Assembly: GCA_964472545.1 (NCBI GenBank)
Contig: CAYYNP010000200.1
Location: 1-19,223 of the forward strand
Direction of reading: 5' to 3'
Origin: CAYYNP01 sp964472545
GTDB taxonomy: Bacteria > Planctomycetota > Planctomycetia > Pirellulales > Thermoguttaceae
Length of the DNA stretch: 19,223 nt
In this document: one piece after another, positions 7,394-15,030 of the stretch
Position numbering within the stretch: the first letter of the stretch is position 1
Layout: each line of letters begins with the position of its first letter
Position numbers and translations under genes: made by a program
Notes under the pieces: generated by a model
What the model was told of the DNA's origin: nothing
Databases searched by the model: none
Seen by the model: only the letters and a program-made list of their open reading frames with translations

Positions 7394-7846
7394 ATGCATC
7401 AGATCAATGCCCCATCACGGATCGCTCTGCTGATCTGCCTCGCCGCGACGCCGGTACTAGCGAGTGACAAGGGCGCCCAGCAGTCGCGGCGCGCATTCCT
7501 ACAGCGGTTTGACACCGACCGCGATGGCCAAGTCACCAAGGAAGAAATCAAGAAGGTGCTCGCCAAAGAGGCCGAGCGCCGGGCGATCCACGCCAAGGCG
7601 GAGCAGTCGCGCCGCGCGTTCCTCCGGCGCTTCGACACCAACGGCGACGGCAACGTCACCAAGGAAGAAATCAAGGCCGTGCTCGCCAAAGAGGCCGAGC
7701 GCCGGGCAATCAAGCGGACGGCGGACAAGTCGCGCCGCGCATTCCTGCAGCGTTTCGACACCAACCGCGACGGCAAGGTTACCAAAGAAGAATCCAAGGC
7801 CGTCCTGGCGGCGGAAGCAAAACGCCGGGCGAAGGCAAGGGATTGA
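7394..7846 (+). CDS. Exported triple EF-hand protein with 41-residue repeats
   Basis: A 150-residue protein with a signal peptide (hydrophobic IALLICLAATPVLAS, cleavage near residue 24). It then consists of three near-identical 41-residue units starting SRRAFL. Each has a canonical 12-residue calcium loop: DTDRDGQVTKEE (40-51), DTNGDGNVTKEE (81-92) and DTNRDGKVTKEE (122-133). The loops keep Asp/Asn at positions 1, 3 and 5, Gly at 6 and Glu at 12. The linkers are rich in Lys, Arg and Glu and likely helical. It begins 33 bases after the M56 fusion with a GGAG 9 bases before the ATG, so it is probably the third gene of that operon. Single EF-hands are often paired; three equal units suggest recent internal duplication. 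A function outside the cytoplasm, perhaps with the M56 sensor, is inferred. Confidence 0.88.
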   Translation: MHQINAPSRIALLICLAATPVLASDKGAQQSRRAFLQRFDTDRDGQVTKEEIKKVLAKEAERRAIHAKAEQSRRAFLRRFDTNGDGNVTKEEIKAVLAKEAERRAIKRTADKSRRAFLQRFDTNRDGKVTKEESKAVLAAEAKRRAKARD

Positions 7847-7849
7847 GTC

Positions 7850-7924
7850 CGTAGGGTGCGTCTCGACGCACCGCGTGCCCAGTGCAGTTTACGCCCGTCG
7901 TGGTGCGTCAAGACGCACCCTACG
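7850..7924. repeat. 75-bp palindromic repeat between convergent genes
   Basis: The arms 7850-7872 and 7902-7924 are 23-base inverted repeats with one mismatch, starting CGTAGGGTGCGTC. Each arm is itself a hairpin (GTGCGTC / GACGCAC). The element fills the gap between the stop of the EF-hand gene (7846) and the end of the convergent small gene (7928). It could act as a two-way terminator or RNA-stabilising structure. The design resembles REP/MITE-type repeats; the full family cannot be judged from one copy. Confidence 0.8.
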
Positions 7925-7927
7925 AGT

Positions 7928-8281
7928 CTACTCCCTCGCGGCTCCCACGCTTCGCAACGCACCCTCGGCAACTCCCGACGACGTAGAGGGCGCCGTTTCC
8001 ACCGCCGCCGGCTGTTCCCGTCGCTGATTGTACCCTCTGCCGAACATGCAGAATTCGCCCCGCAATGTTGGCTGGCGGTCGAAGTACGAGCACCCGCCAG
8101 ACGCCGCAACGATGGCGCTGCCGACGGCCAGCGCGACCGCGGCGGATTGGGTGCGCAAGAAACCGGCCGTTCCCGGCGCTACCGGCAATGGCGGGCCGTT
8201 GGGATCGGGCAAAGGAGACTCGGTGTCGGCCGCTGGAATGATTGGCGGCTCAGTTTCAGGGAGGTTTCGTTTGTCGCTCAA
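7928..8281 (-). CDS. Small membrane- or lipoprotein with GRGYNQ motif (paralog 2)
   Basis: A 117-residue protein of unknown function. It has a Pro/Glu-rich N-terminus, a hydrophobic stretch (about SAAVALAVGSAIVAASGGC) ending in Gly-Gly-Cys, and then FGRGYNQRRE. The GGC could be a non-standard lipobox, or the stretch could be a simple membrane anchor. It starts with TTG (8281-8279), whose last bases overlap the TGA of the upstream paralog. A strong GGGAGG lies 7 bases before and is encoded in the tail of that gene, so the two are coupled. It aligns with the upstream protein through TAG.L.T.SA.VALAV, GGC and RGYNQ. The TTG start is chosen on the ribosome site and overlap. Confidence 0.6.
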   Translation of the reverse strand: MSDKRNLPETEPPIIPAADTESPLPDPNGPPLPVAPGTAGFLRTQSAAVALAVGSAIVAASGGCSYFDRQPTLRGEFCMFGRGYNQRREQPAAVETAPSTSSGVAEGALRSVGAARE

Positions 8282-8700
8282 AGTGATCCTCCCTGGCTCG
8301 CGGAACGTCGATTGCGATCATCGGAACTTGTTGTCGGCGGTACGAAAGGCTCAGCGGAGACGGGAGTCTCTCGCGGCTCCGTTAGCTCCTTGATTCTCTC
8401 ACCGATGTTCTCACTCATCCTTCGCACGGGCCCCGGCGGGTAACCTACGCTCCGCCGCTGGCTGTACCCTCTGCCAAGCATCTGGATGTTCTTGACCAGG
8501 CGCGAAGAGCCTCGGTTTTGGTTGTACCCTCTGCCGAGCGTCTGGGAGTTTCGAATTGCGCGGCATCCGCCGAACGTGGCGACGACGGCGCCGGCTACGG
8601 CCAGCGCCACGACGGCAGATCGCGTGAGCAGGGACCCGGCCGTCCTCGACGTAACTGGCTTCGGCGTCTCAGAATCGAGACAGCGCTGCTTTACTCCCAT
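8278..8700 (-). CDS. Small membrane- or lipoprotein with GRGYxQ repeats (paralog 1)
   Basis: A 140-residue protein of unknown function, first of a coupled pair. After about 28 polar residues comes a hydrophobic stretch (SAVVALAVAGAVVATFGGC), with Cys as possible lipid site. Then follow TLGRGYNQNRG and, 20 residues on, MLGRGYSQRRS, then a Pro/Ser/Thr/Glu-rich tail. The 13 bases TGTACCCTCTGCC coding for the GRGY motif are identical at 8463-8475, 8523-8535 and in the second paralog at 8029-8041. The frame is open upstream to 8868, but the ATG at 8700 starts a protein that aligns with its paralog and has a GGGGA a few bases before it. The extra part has no likeness to anything I know. Confidence 0.6.
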   Translation of the reverse strand: MGVKQRCLDSETPKPVTSRTAGSLLTRSAVVALAVAGAVVATFGGCRAIRNSQTLGRGYNQNRGSSRLVKNIQMLGRGYSQRRSVGYPPGPVRRMSENIGERIKELTEPRETPVSAEPFVPPTTSSDDRNRRSASQGGSL

Positions 8701-9252
8701 GGCAATTCCCCATGTTCTCTGGCTCGACACAAGCCGGTCGAAGGAGGCTTTGATGCGCGAGATCCCACGATCGCGAAACAGCAGCAGACAGGTGCCGGGC
8801 AGAGGAGCGGCGGGAAGATACCCGCTGAGCGCAACGCGTACAAGGCGAGTTCGAGCGGCGAAGCGCAATTACATGGTATTGAAGTGACTGTCAATCGTAC
8901 AGCAAGCCAACCGGCGCCGTTCGGCCAGGCCGACCATGAGTCGTAACACTTTGCCAGCAAGCACCTTATGGCACGAGGGGCGATTTGAGAACGGACGCCA
9001 CGCGGCCACGGAATAGTTGATCGGGCAACGGCACCGCGCGAGCGACGCAACCTCTTGCCCCTCAACGACTTGCTGCGATACCTCGGCATTTGTTGAACAG
9101 GGGCATTGGGGCGGCGGCCCGCCGCGCAACCCGGACTGTGTCGCAAGTCGTTGTACTGAAGGGATTTGCGCAACGAAGCCTGGACGCGCTCAGATTGAAC
9201 ACGGCATTGTTCGATGTCAACTATTCACTCCGGCCATATGGCCCGCCGCACG
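8701..9252. other. Gene-poor stretch
   Basis: About 550 bases in which I find no credible gene. The open frames on either strand have the composition of random GC-rich frames and no domain motifs. It lies between the small paralogs and two broken genes, so it may be decayed coding sequence. The promoter for the minus-strand paralogs should lie at its left end, but no clear boxes were found. Confidence 0.5.
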
Positions 9253-9537
9253 TCAATCGTCATCCACCGCCGGCACACTCGGCCGAAAGACGATCGGGTG
9301 GTGGTCGGAGTAGTACCGGCGGAACGCGTTGTGGTCGTACGGGTCGCCGGGATACGGGCTGGGTAGCGTCCACCGCGGCCGCAATACCGCGATCAGATCG
9401 ATCACCGCCATGTCGAAGCCCAGGTCGAACTCCGTCGTGTAACCCGGGTGGAACATCACGTGGCCGTAGGGCTTTTCACCCTTGGTGTTCGTCGCTCGGC
9501 ACTCGTCGTTGAACGAGACGAATGACGGGGGCGTGGC
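9253..9537 (-). pseudogene. 3' remnant of an endonuclease/exonuclease/phosphatase-family gene
   Basis: The minus-strand frame ends with a stretch that fits the C-terminus of EEP-fold enzymes: TNTKGEKPYGHVMFHPGYTT, then FDMAVIDLIAVLRP, PYPGDPYDHN and the catalytic-type YYSDHHPIVFR. The Asp-His of SDHHP corresponds to the conserved C-terminal catalytic pair of the fold. Only about 95 residues remain; family members are 250 or more. The parts that hold the other metal and catalytic residues are absent, because the next bases upstream lead into the start of the divergent sulfatase gene 65 bases away. The frame continues open to 9687, but those residues do not look like the family. It is probably a dead fragment. 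The family call rests on the motif pattern only. Confidence 0.6.
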
Positions 9538-9601
9538 GAGGCGGTATCCTTGTGGTGTTCCGCACAACGACAAATCATGCCGCGACAAGGACATCCGTAT
9601 C

Positions 9602-10172
9602 ATGCGATCTGCTTGCCTTACGTTCTCATGCATCACCGTTCTGTTCGCGCAAGGGGGAGCCGCACGCGCTGCCGAGAAGCCCCACATTCTGTTGATCCTC
9701 GCCGACGATATGGGTTACGGCGATCCGGGCTGTTACAACCCGGCTTCCAAGATTCCCACGCCGCACATCGATGCGTTGGCAGCGGCCGGCATGCGGTTTA
9801 CCGACGCCCACGCGGCCGGGCCGTTGTGTCATGTCTCGCGGTATGGGCTGATGACGGGGCGGCATCCGTTTCGTACGCAGTGCGGGGCGTGGTCCCACCG
9901 GCCGGTGATTGACCAAAGGCGGATGACGATCGCGTCCCTGCTGCGCGACGCCGGTTACCGCACTGCGATGGTGGGCAAGTGGCACCTGGGATTCGTCGAG
10001 AACGGCTACGACCAACCGCTGCGGGCGTTCCGTCAAGCCGCAACCGGGCGAACCGCCAATGCAACTTTACGACTTGTCCAAAGACCCGGCGGAGACGACG
10101 AATCTGTACGCACGGCATCCCGAGATTGTGAAAGAACTGCTTGCGGAGCTTAAGCATATCCGCGAACGGTAA
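9602..10172 (+). pseudogene. Sulfatase gene with internal deletion and frame break
   Basis: The N-terminal 145 or so residues are an exported type I sulfatase: a signal peptide (MRSACLTFSCITVLFAQGGA), the metal-binding HILLILADDMGYGDPG, the formylglycine region LCHVSRYGLMTGRHPF, and MVGKWHLGFVENGYDQPLR. The frame then loses all sulfatase character near 10020-10030. In another frame, from about 10031, comes a typical sulfatase C-terminus, GEPPMQLYDLSKDPAETTNL, ending at TAA 10170-10172. Complete enzymes have about 450-500 residues, so roughly 300 residues are missing and the join is out of frame. The active-site motif is also off: CHVSR in place of CxPSR or CxASR. The gene cannot make a working enzyme. 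In-frame translation would stop at about 10153. Confidence 0.88.
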
Positions 10173-10259
10173 CGCTTGCGGCCGCCCGCGGCCCGCTGTC
10201 GCGGGACTGCGCGGCGTGGTGACGAGGTCGTCGTGCCTCGCCTCGCCACTCGCTGCGGG

Positions 10260-10265
10260 TATAAT
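10260..10265 (+). promoter_or_regulatory. Possible -10 box upstream of the kinase gene
   Basis: A perfect TATAAT stands 61 bases before the kinase ATG in otherwise GC-rich sequence. No acceptable -35 hexamer is found 15-19 bases upstream and there is no extended -10 TG, so the call is tentative. Confidence 0.3.
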
Positions 10266-10326
10266 TCCGACAATTCGTCATCGTGCAGTTCATCACCGCG
10301 TAAGTCGTTGATCGTGCCGGCTATCG

Positions 10327-13104
10327 ATGGTCATCTGCCCGTCATGTTCCACGGAGAATCCTGAAGCGAGCAGATTCTGCTCGGACTGTGGCAATGCGCT
10401 TCGGCCCGAGTGTGAGGCGACCGTGGCCCACTCGGGAGCCGGTCGTGAGAGGTCTACGGGCGACGCTTGGGAGTTGTCGCTTTCGGAGCCCCCGCACCAC
10501 GGTCGATTCCTTCCGGGAACCCGACTTGCCAACCGCTACCGAATCGTGTCGCTGCTGGGCAGAGGGGGTATGGGCGAGGTCTATCAGGCCGACGATTTGA
10601 AGCTCGGTCAGAGGGTGGCCCTGAAGTTTTTACCCAACAGCCCGGCCAAGGATCGGCGGCGGCTGGCATCTTTCCGCAACGAGGTGCGCCTGGCGCGCCA
10701 GATATCGCATCCCAACGTCTGCCGAGTTTACGACATCGCCGAGGTCGACGGCCAGCCGTTCCTCTCGATGGAGTACGTCGACGGAGAGGACCTCGAGAGC
10801 CTGCTGCGACGCATCGGACGGCTTCCGAGGGACAAGGGCACGGACATCGCCAGACAGTTGTGCGCGGGGCTCGCCGCAGCCCACGCCTGTGGAGTGATTC
10901 ACCGCGATCTGAAGCCGGCTAACGTGATGCTCGACGGGCGAGGACGCGTGAAGATCACCGATTTTGGCCTCGCCCGCTCCGACGAAGGCGAGGGCCAGAC
11001 AGCCTACGCGGTGGGCACACCGGCGTATATGGCACCGGAACAACTGATGCGTGGAGAGACGTCGTTTCACAGCGACGTCTACTCCCTCGGTCTGCTGCTG
11101 TTCGAGATCTTTGTCGGCAAACCGCTGCATGAAGGGGCGTCGCTGGCCGAGTTGCGAAGGCGTCACGGACAATCAGCGCCGGTACCCAAACCGTCACGGC
11201 TGAGTGCCGATATCGGTCCGGATGTTCAGAGCATCGTCTTGAAGTGTTTGGCGAAGGAACCGGCCGAGCGACCCGACGGGGCAAACGCCGTGGCGGCGGC
11301 GCTGCCCGGCATGGATCCGCTGGCGGCGATGCTGGCCGCCGGCGATACGCCCTCGCCGCGGATGGTCGCGGCCGCCGACGTATCGAATCAGGTGTCGACG
11401 GCTTGGACAATCGCGAGTTTTGCGGCGATCGTAGCCGGTCTCGCGCTTGTGCTCTGTTTGGCCGACCGGTTCACTATGTTTGGGCAGGCAGATCCTGAGT
11501 CGCCCGATTTTCTGCTTAACAAAGTCCATACCGTGCTCAACGAATTCGGCGTTGAAGATCGCACTCCCGTGGCTGCGGGCTTCACCCGTGGCAGGATCGC
11601 CTATGGATTCGAGTACGACCAAGGGGCCATCGGGCATACTCTCGAGAACGACAAGTCGCCCGGCCGATGGGAGCGGCTCAAGGAAGGTCATCCTCCGGCC
11701 GTCTACTTCTGGTACCGCCAAAGCCCTCGGCAGTTGATACCGGGGCTATTCCGCGGCGAAACCGGTGCGCTTGGCTTCAAACGGGAAATGGTCTCCCAAA
11801 ACAACCCGCCCGCTTATGAGAAGGGCATGCTGAGTCTGCGCCTCGATACACGGGGGCATCTCCTCGAATATCACTGTGATCCGCGGGCGATTGTCGCCAG
11901 CCCTGCTGCCGCGGAACAATCGTGGACTGCGGAAGACGCCAGGGAGACGTTTCAACTGGCGGGGCTCGAGTATGACCAGTTTGAAGAAACCGGCGATGCG
12001 GCCGGGGTTTCGCTCGGTGTCGCCGATGAATTCTACCGATGGAAGGAAACGCAGGGCTCCTCGGCGCGAATCGTCGAAGCGGCGACCTTCGAGGGGAGTT
12101 TGGTGTTTTTCAACGTCATCCAGCCGTGGGACGTCACCACCAACGACGACCCGTCGGAGGAATCCTCGTCGGCGTACGCGGTGGGTCTTGGCTTTGTGGC
12201 GATCTTCTGTGTCGTGCTCGCCTCGGCCACCTATGTGTGCTATCGAAACATGCGCATGGGCAGAGGAGATCAGAAGACCGCAACGCTGTTGGCATCGTTC
12301 GTGTTTCTGGCCGGCGGCGTCGAGTGGTTGTTCACGGCGAGCCACGCCCCGTCGGTCGCGGAATTCGATCTTTTTGTGTGCGGCCTTTCCTATTGGCTGT
12401 TTCATGCGATCTCTGCGTGGGTCTTCTATTTGGCCGCCGAGCCGTACGTACGCCGCTACTGGCCGCAGTCGCTGACCTCCTGGTGCAGGCTTTTTGAAGG
12501 CCGGTTTTCGGATCCTCTGATCGGCCGGGACGTCTTGCTGGGCGCTTTGGGCGGTGTGGTTTCCGCGGTGACTGTCGCGTGTCTGATACTCGCGCCGTCA
12601 CGGTTCGGATTCGTGCCGCCGTTGCCCTTCAGGAACTGGGATAACGAAACGTTGACTTACGTCCTCGCGCCGCGATATGCCGTCGGCGGCGTCGTAGCTA
12701 TGCTAAGACACGCCGTCCTGCATGCCGTGTTTAGTCTGCTGCTGTTGTTCGTGCTGAGATTGCTTCTTCGCAGGCCGATGCTTGCCGCCGCCGCCTTCGT
12801 TTGTGTGGCCGTCGCGCTTCGATCGGGACAGGTGCCCCTTTGGTATCTGCCGATCATCGGCCTATGGTCTTGCATCGGGGTCTTTCTGCTGACGCGCTAT
12901 GGGATGATTGCGTGTACGAGTTGGCTGTTCGTGTTCTTCTTGTTGACAATTCCGATGACATCGTCGGGGTGGTACTTTGAGTACGGCCTGGCCGTCGTTG
13001 CCGTCGCGCTGGGCTATTCGCTATACGGCCTGCTGACGTCGCAGGGTGGCCGCCCGCTGATTCCTGATGCGAAACTGACCGGCCGGTCAACGTACGCTAA
13101 GTGA
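10327..13104 (+). CDS. Zinc-ribbon Ser/Thr protein kinase with polytopic membrane C-terminus
   Basis: A 925-residue Hanks-type kinase. The N-terminus is a zinc ribbon (C4xxC7 and C18xxC21). The kinase domain (about 70-335) has the glycine loop GRGGMGEV (78-85), Lys100 in VALKFL, the catalytic HRDLKPAN (His192, Asp194), DFG (212-214) and APE (236-238), so all catalytic residues are present. A membrane segment at about 358-380 is followed by roughly 230 residues, probably outside the cytoplasm, containing YFWYRQSPRQL. A cluster of about nine hydrophobic helices runs from about 615 to 915. The ribosome site is weak, but the zinc ribbon begins at once after this ATG, which supports the start. The gene stands alone between a dead sulfatase and a convergent lipoprotein. 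I do not recognise the C-terminal membrane domain; transport or envelope sensing are both possible. Confidence 0.93.
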   Translation: MVICPSCSTENPEASRFCSDCGNALRPECEATVAHSGAGRERSTGDAWELSLSEPPHHGRFLPGTRLANRYRIVSLLGRGGMGEVYQADDLKLGQRVALKFLPNSPAKDRRRLASFRNEVRLARQISHPNVCRVYDIAEVDGQPFLSMEYVDGEDLESLLRRIGRLPRDKGTDIARQLCAGLAAAHACGVIHRDLKPANVMLDGRGRVKITDFGLARSDEGEGQTAYAVGTPAYMAPEQLMRGETSFHSDVYSLGLLLFEIFVGKPLHEGASLAELRRRHGQSAPVPKPSRLSADIGPDVQSIVLKCLAKEPAERPDGANAVAAALPGMDPLAAMLAAGDTPSPRMVAAADVSNQVSTAWTIASFAAIVAGLALVLCLADRFTMFGQADPESPDFLLNKVHTVLNEFGVEDRTPVAAGFTRGRIAYGFEYDQGAIGHTLENDKSPGRWERLKEGHPPAVYFWYRQSPRQLIPGLFRGETGALGFKREMVSQNNPPAYEKGMLSLRLDTRGHLLEYHCDPRAIVASPAAAEQSWTAEDARETFQLAGLEYDQFEETGDAAGVSLGVADEFYRWKETQGSSARIVEAATFEGSLVFFNVIQPWDVTTNDDPSEESSSAYAVGLGFVAIFCVVLASATYVCYRNMRMGRGDQKTATLLASFVFLAGGVEWLFTASHAPSVAEFDLFVCGLSYWLFHAISAWVFYLAAEPYVRRYWPQSLTSWCRLFEGRFSDPLIGRDVLLGALGGVVSAVTVACLILAPSRFGFVPPLPFRNWDNETLTYVLAPRYAVGGVVAMLRHAVLHAVFSLLLLFVLRLLLRRPMLAAAAFVCVAVALRSGQVPLWYLPIIGLWSCIGVFLLTRYGMIACTSWLFVFFLLTIPMTSSGWYFEYGLAVVAVALGYSLYGLLTSQGGRPLIPDAKLTGRSTYAK

Positions 13105-13112
13105 CGAGCAAC

Positions 13113-13135
13113 TCGCCCTTCCCGGTTCCGGGCGA
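13113..13135 (+). terminator. Weak hairpin after the kinase gene
   Basis: TCGCCC (13113-13118) and GGGCGA (13130-13135) can pair around an 11-base loop, 9 bases after the kinase stop. No T-run follows, so it is at best a weak or factor-assisted terminator. A 10-base direct repeat (GACGTGAGAT / GACGTGAGAC) lies at 13181-13200; the rest of the gap to 13284 holds nothing recognisable. Confidence 0.3.
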
Positions 13136-13284
13136 CTGTCGGATTCCATGAAGGACCCCGTCCGTCTCCGACACCCGTCGGACGTGAGATGACGTGAGAC
13201 GTCTTGAGAATCGACCGTCCGTGAAGCGGCCGTGCCGCCCAAAGCGCCATCAGAATCCGGCCTTGAAATCAGGGCGCGCCATTC

Positions 13285-13866
13285 TCAATCGCCTCGATCC
13301 TGTGAGCGGGCATTCTCTTGGTCTGTCATCAACCTCAGTTCGGTCAGCACGTCTTGTGCCGCCGCGAAGAGCGGGCGCGTGGGATCTGAATCGCGCACAA
13401 TTGCGGCTTCATCACCGACGCAGAGCCGGACGCCGTCGTATGTAAGAAGGTAGAAATACACCTGGCCGCTCTTCGGGTAGGCATAGTTGTCTACCGTCTT
13501 GCCGGAGTCGACGTATTGCTGGGCGAGTTTGACGTACCGCGCGGCAGCCTGCCGCACGCTATGGTGCTCCCGACCGCCGATAACGCCGAAGGATGACGTC
13601 GTGTAGAGGCTTGCCGTCCCGTCGCGCAGCGACATGATGCTTGCCGTGACCCCTCCGATATCCCAGTCCGTCAGAACGCCATACACCTTCGGGAAATCAG
13701 CGTCCGAAGAGAACCCGAGTTCGCTCGCCGAAGTCGTGAGAGCCGTCCGCCGAAGCTGCACGCCCGGGGAATCCACGGCGGGTGAATCTCCTTCGGCCGT
13801 GGCGACCGCCTCATCGCAGCCGATGAGTGCGAGAATCTGGAATGCGACGCCAATTAGTTTCATCAT
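13285..13866 (-). CDS. Small lipoprotein of unnamed family
   Basis: A 193-residue protein with a lipoprotein signal, hydrophobic residues 4-16 followed by the lipobox LIGC (Cys17), so it should be anchored to a membrane after export. The mature part has an acidic linker and then a compact domain. Its notable stretches are FGVIGGREHHSVRQAAARYV, SGQVYFYLLTYDGVRLCVGD and PLFAAAQDVLTELRLM. These look like a conserved globular fold I cannot name; no catalytic motif is evident. The frame starts with two consecutive ATG codons, and GGAGGT stands 12 bases before the first, slightly long. It is convergent with the kinase gene and has its own promoter region to the right. Function unknown. Confidence 0.75.
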   Translation of the reverse strand: MMKLIGVAFQILALIGCDEAVATAEGDSPAVDSPGVQLRRTALTTSASELGFSSDADFPKVYGVLTDWDIGGVTASIMSLRDGTASLYTTSSFGVIGGREHHSVRQAAARYVKLAQQYVDSGKTVDNYAYPKSGQVYFYLLTYDGVRLCVGDEAAIVRDSDPTRPLFAAAQDVLTELRLMTDQENARSQDRGD

Positions 13867-14010
13867 CTTGTGTACTCGACCTCCAATGCTGCCGCCGGTT
13901 CAGTGCCCTCGCAATTGACTACGGCGGCGATTGCGACTGTATTGCAGGATAATTGGCCCTTGGACCAATGGGATCTCGCGCTGGCACGCCACCTCCCTTG
14001 ATTATAGGTT

Positions 14011-14026
14011 ACTGACAAAGCACTAG
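14011..14026. repeat. Solo terminal repeat of the MITE-like family
   Basis: ACTGACAAAGCACTAG is nearly identical to the right end of the element at 1926-2056 (TTGACAAAGCACTAG). A clear left partner is missing upstream; the nearest candidate, CAGTGCCCTCGCAATTG near 13900, is too weak to claim. It lies between the divergent lipoprotein and esterase genes and is probably the relic of an insertion. Confidence 0.5.
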
Positions 14027-14154
14027 GCCACAGTGACGCGTCGGATCAGGAACATCGCGTCCCGTCAAGTGCCGCTTCCGTCCGGCGCGAGGTGGCTACC
14101 GATGCTTCGAGGTCCTTCTCGGTTCCATGGTCATAGAGTATTCTATAGGAAGAC

Positions 14155-15030
14155 ATGCCAACACCACACACGCCGATCGTCTGCCTGACCGCCGCTCTGC
14201 TCACACTGTCGTGCTGGGGCATTGAAGCGGCCTCCGCGGAACGCGCTGCTCCCGGCACGTTTCTCACCTTCAAGCACAACAAGGTGGAGAGAGAATACCT
14301 GCTCCACCTGCCCAAAGACCTTCCCGACGATGCCCCGCTGGTGTTCGTACTCCACGGGTACCACGGGGACGCCCGGGATTACAAGGGCGAGCTTGGCATG
14401 AATCGCGTGGCAGACGCCAACCGGTTCGCGGTCTGTTATCCACAGGGGACCAAAGATCGAGAAGGGACGCCCCACTGGAACGCCCGGCTTACGATCAGCC
14501 GGACCGACGACGTCGGCTTCCTGTCGGAGTTGGCGGCCGATCTGCAAGCACGGCACCAACTGGATCCCAAGAGGACCTTCGCCAGCGGAATCTCCAACGG
14601 CGGCTTCATGAGCTACACCCTGGTGGCGGAAAAGCCGAAGGTCTTCAAGGCCGCGGCCTCGGTGATCGGCACCATGAGCGGGCACACCTGGAAACACCGG
14701 GAGAAGATCCGCCCGGTGCCGATCTTGCAGATCTCGGGCCTTGACGATGAGGTCGTTCCTTACGACGGGAGCATGTCTCCGGCCGGCGGCTGGGGCGGCG
14801 CACCCAACCAGGACGCGATCATCGATTTCTGGACGAAGCTCAACAAGACCAAGACCGAAGAGGTCGTCAACATCTCTAGCAAGACAACGGCGCACTACTA
14901 CAAGGGCGGCGTAAACGGCAACCAGATCTGGCACTACAAGATCAAGGGATTCGGGCACCGCGTACCGGGCAAGAGAGAAACGGGGATCAACGCCGTCGAG
15001 GTGATCTGGGAGTTCTTCAGCGAGTTTTGA
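14155..15030 (+). CDS. Exported esterase of the LpqC/CE1 (PHB-depolymerase/feruloyl esterase-like) family
   Basis: A 291-residue alpha/beta hydrolase with a signal peptide (about 1-28, hydrophobic IVCLTAALLTLSC). The oxyanion region is LVFVLHGYHGDARDY. The nucleophile elbow is GISNGG (Ser147), the acid lies in SGLDDEVVPY (Asp197 or Asp198), and the base is in KGFGHRVPG (His268). The full triad and normal length suggest an active enzyme. Relatives cleave ester bonds in polyhydroxybutyrate, feruloylated xylan or acetylated sugars; the substrate cannot be told from sequence, but the neighbouring GH-like gene favours polysaccharide side chains. An AGGA 6 bases before the ATG supports the start. 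The gap to the next gene is 84 bases, so co-transcription is possible. Confidence 0.87.
   Translation: MPTPHTPIVCLTAALLTLSCWGIEAASAERAAPGTFLTFKHNKVEREYLLHLPKDLPDDAPLVFVLHGYHGDARDYKGELGMNRVADANRFAVCYPQGTKDREGTPHWNARLTISRTDDVGFLSELAADLQARHQLDPKRTFASGISNGGFMSYTLVAEKPKVFKAAASVIGTMSGHTWKHREKIRPVPILQISGLDDEVVPYDGSMSPAGGWGGAPNQDAIIDFWTKLNKTKTEEVVNISSKTTAHYYKGGVNGNQIWHYKIKGFGHRVPGKRETGINAVEVIWEFFSEF

Noticed and set aside
7484..7840. CRISPR-like array from the 123-bp repeats
   Set aside because: The repeats are in-frame coding units of an EF-hand protein, far too long and without spacers.
8691..9173. Minus-strand open frame of 160 codons in the gene-poor stretch
   Set aside because: Arg/Pro/Ser/Cys-rich random-looking composition, no domain, and it runs into the start of the small paralog in another frame.
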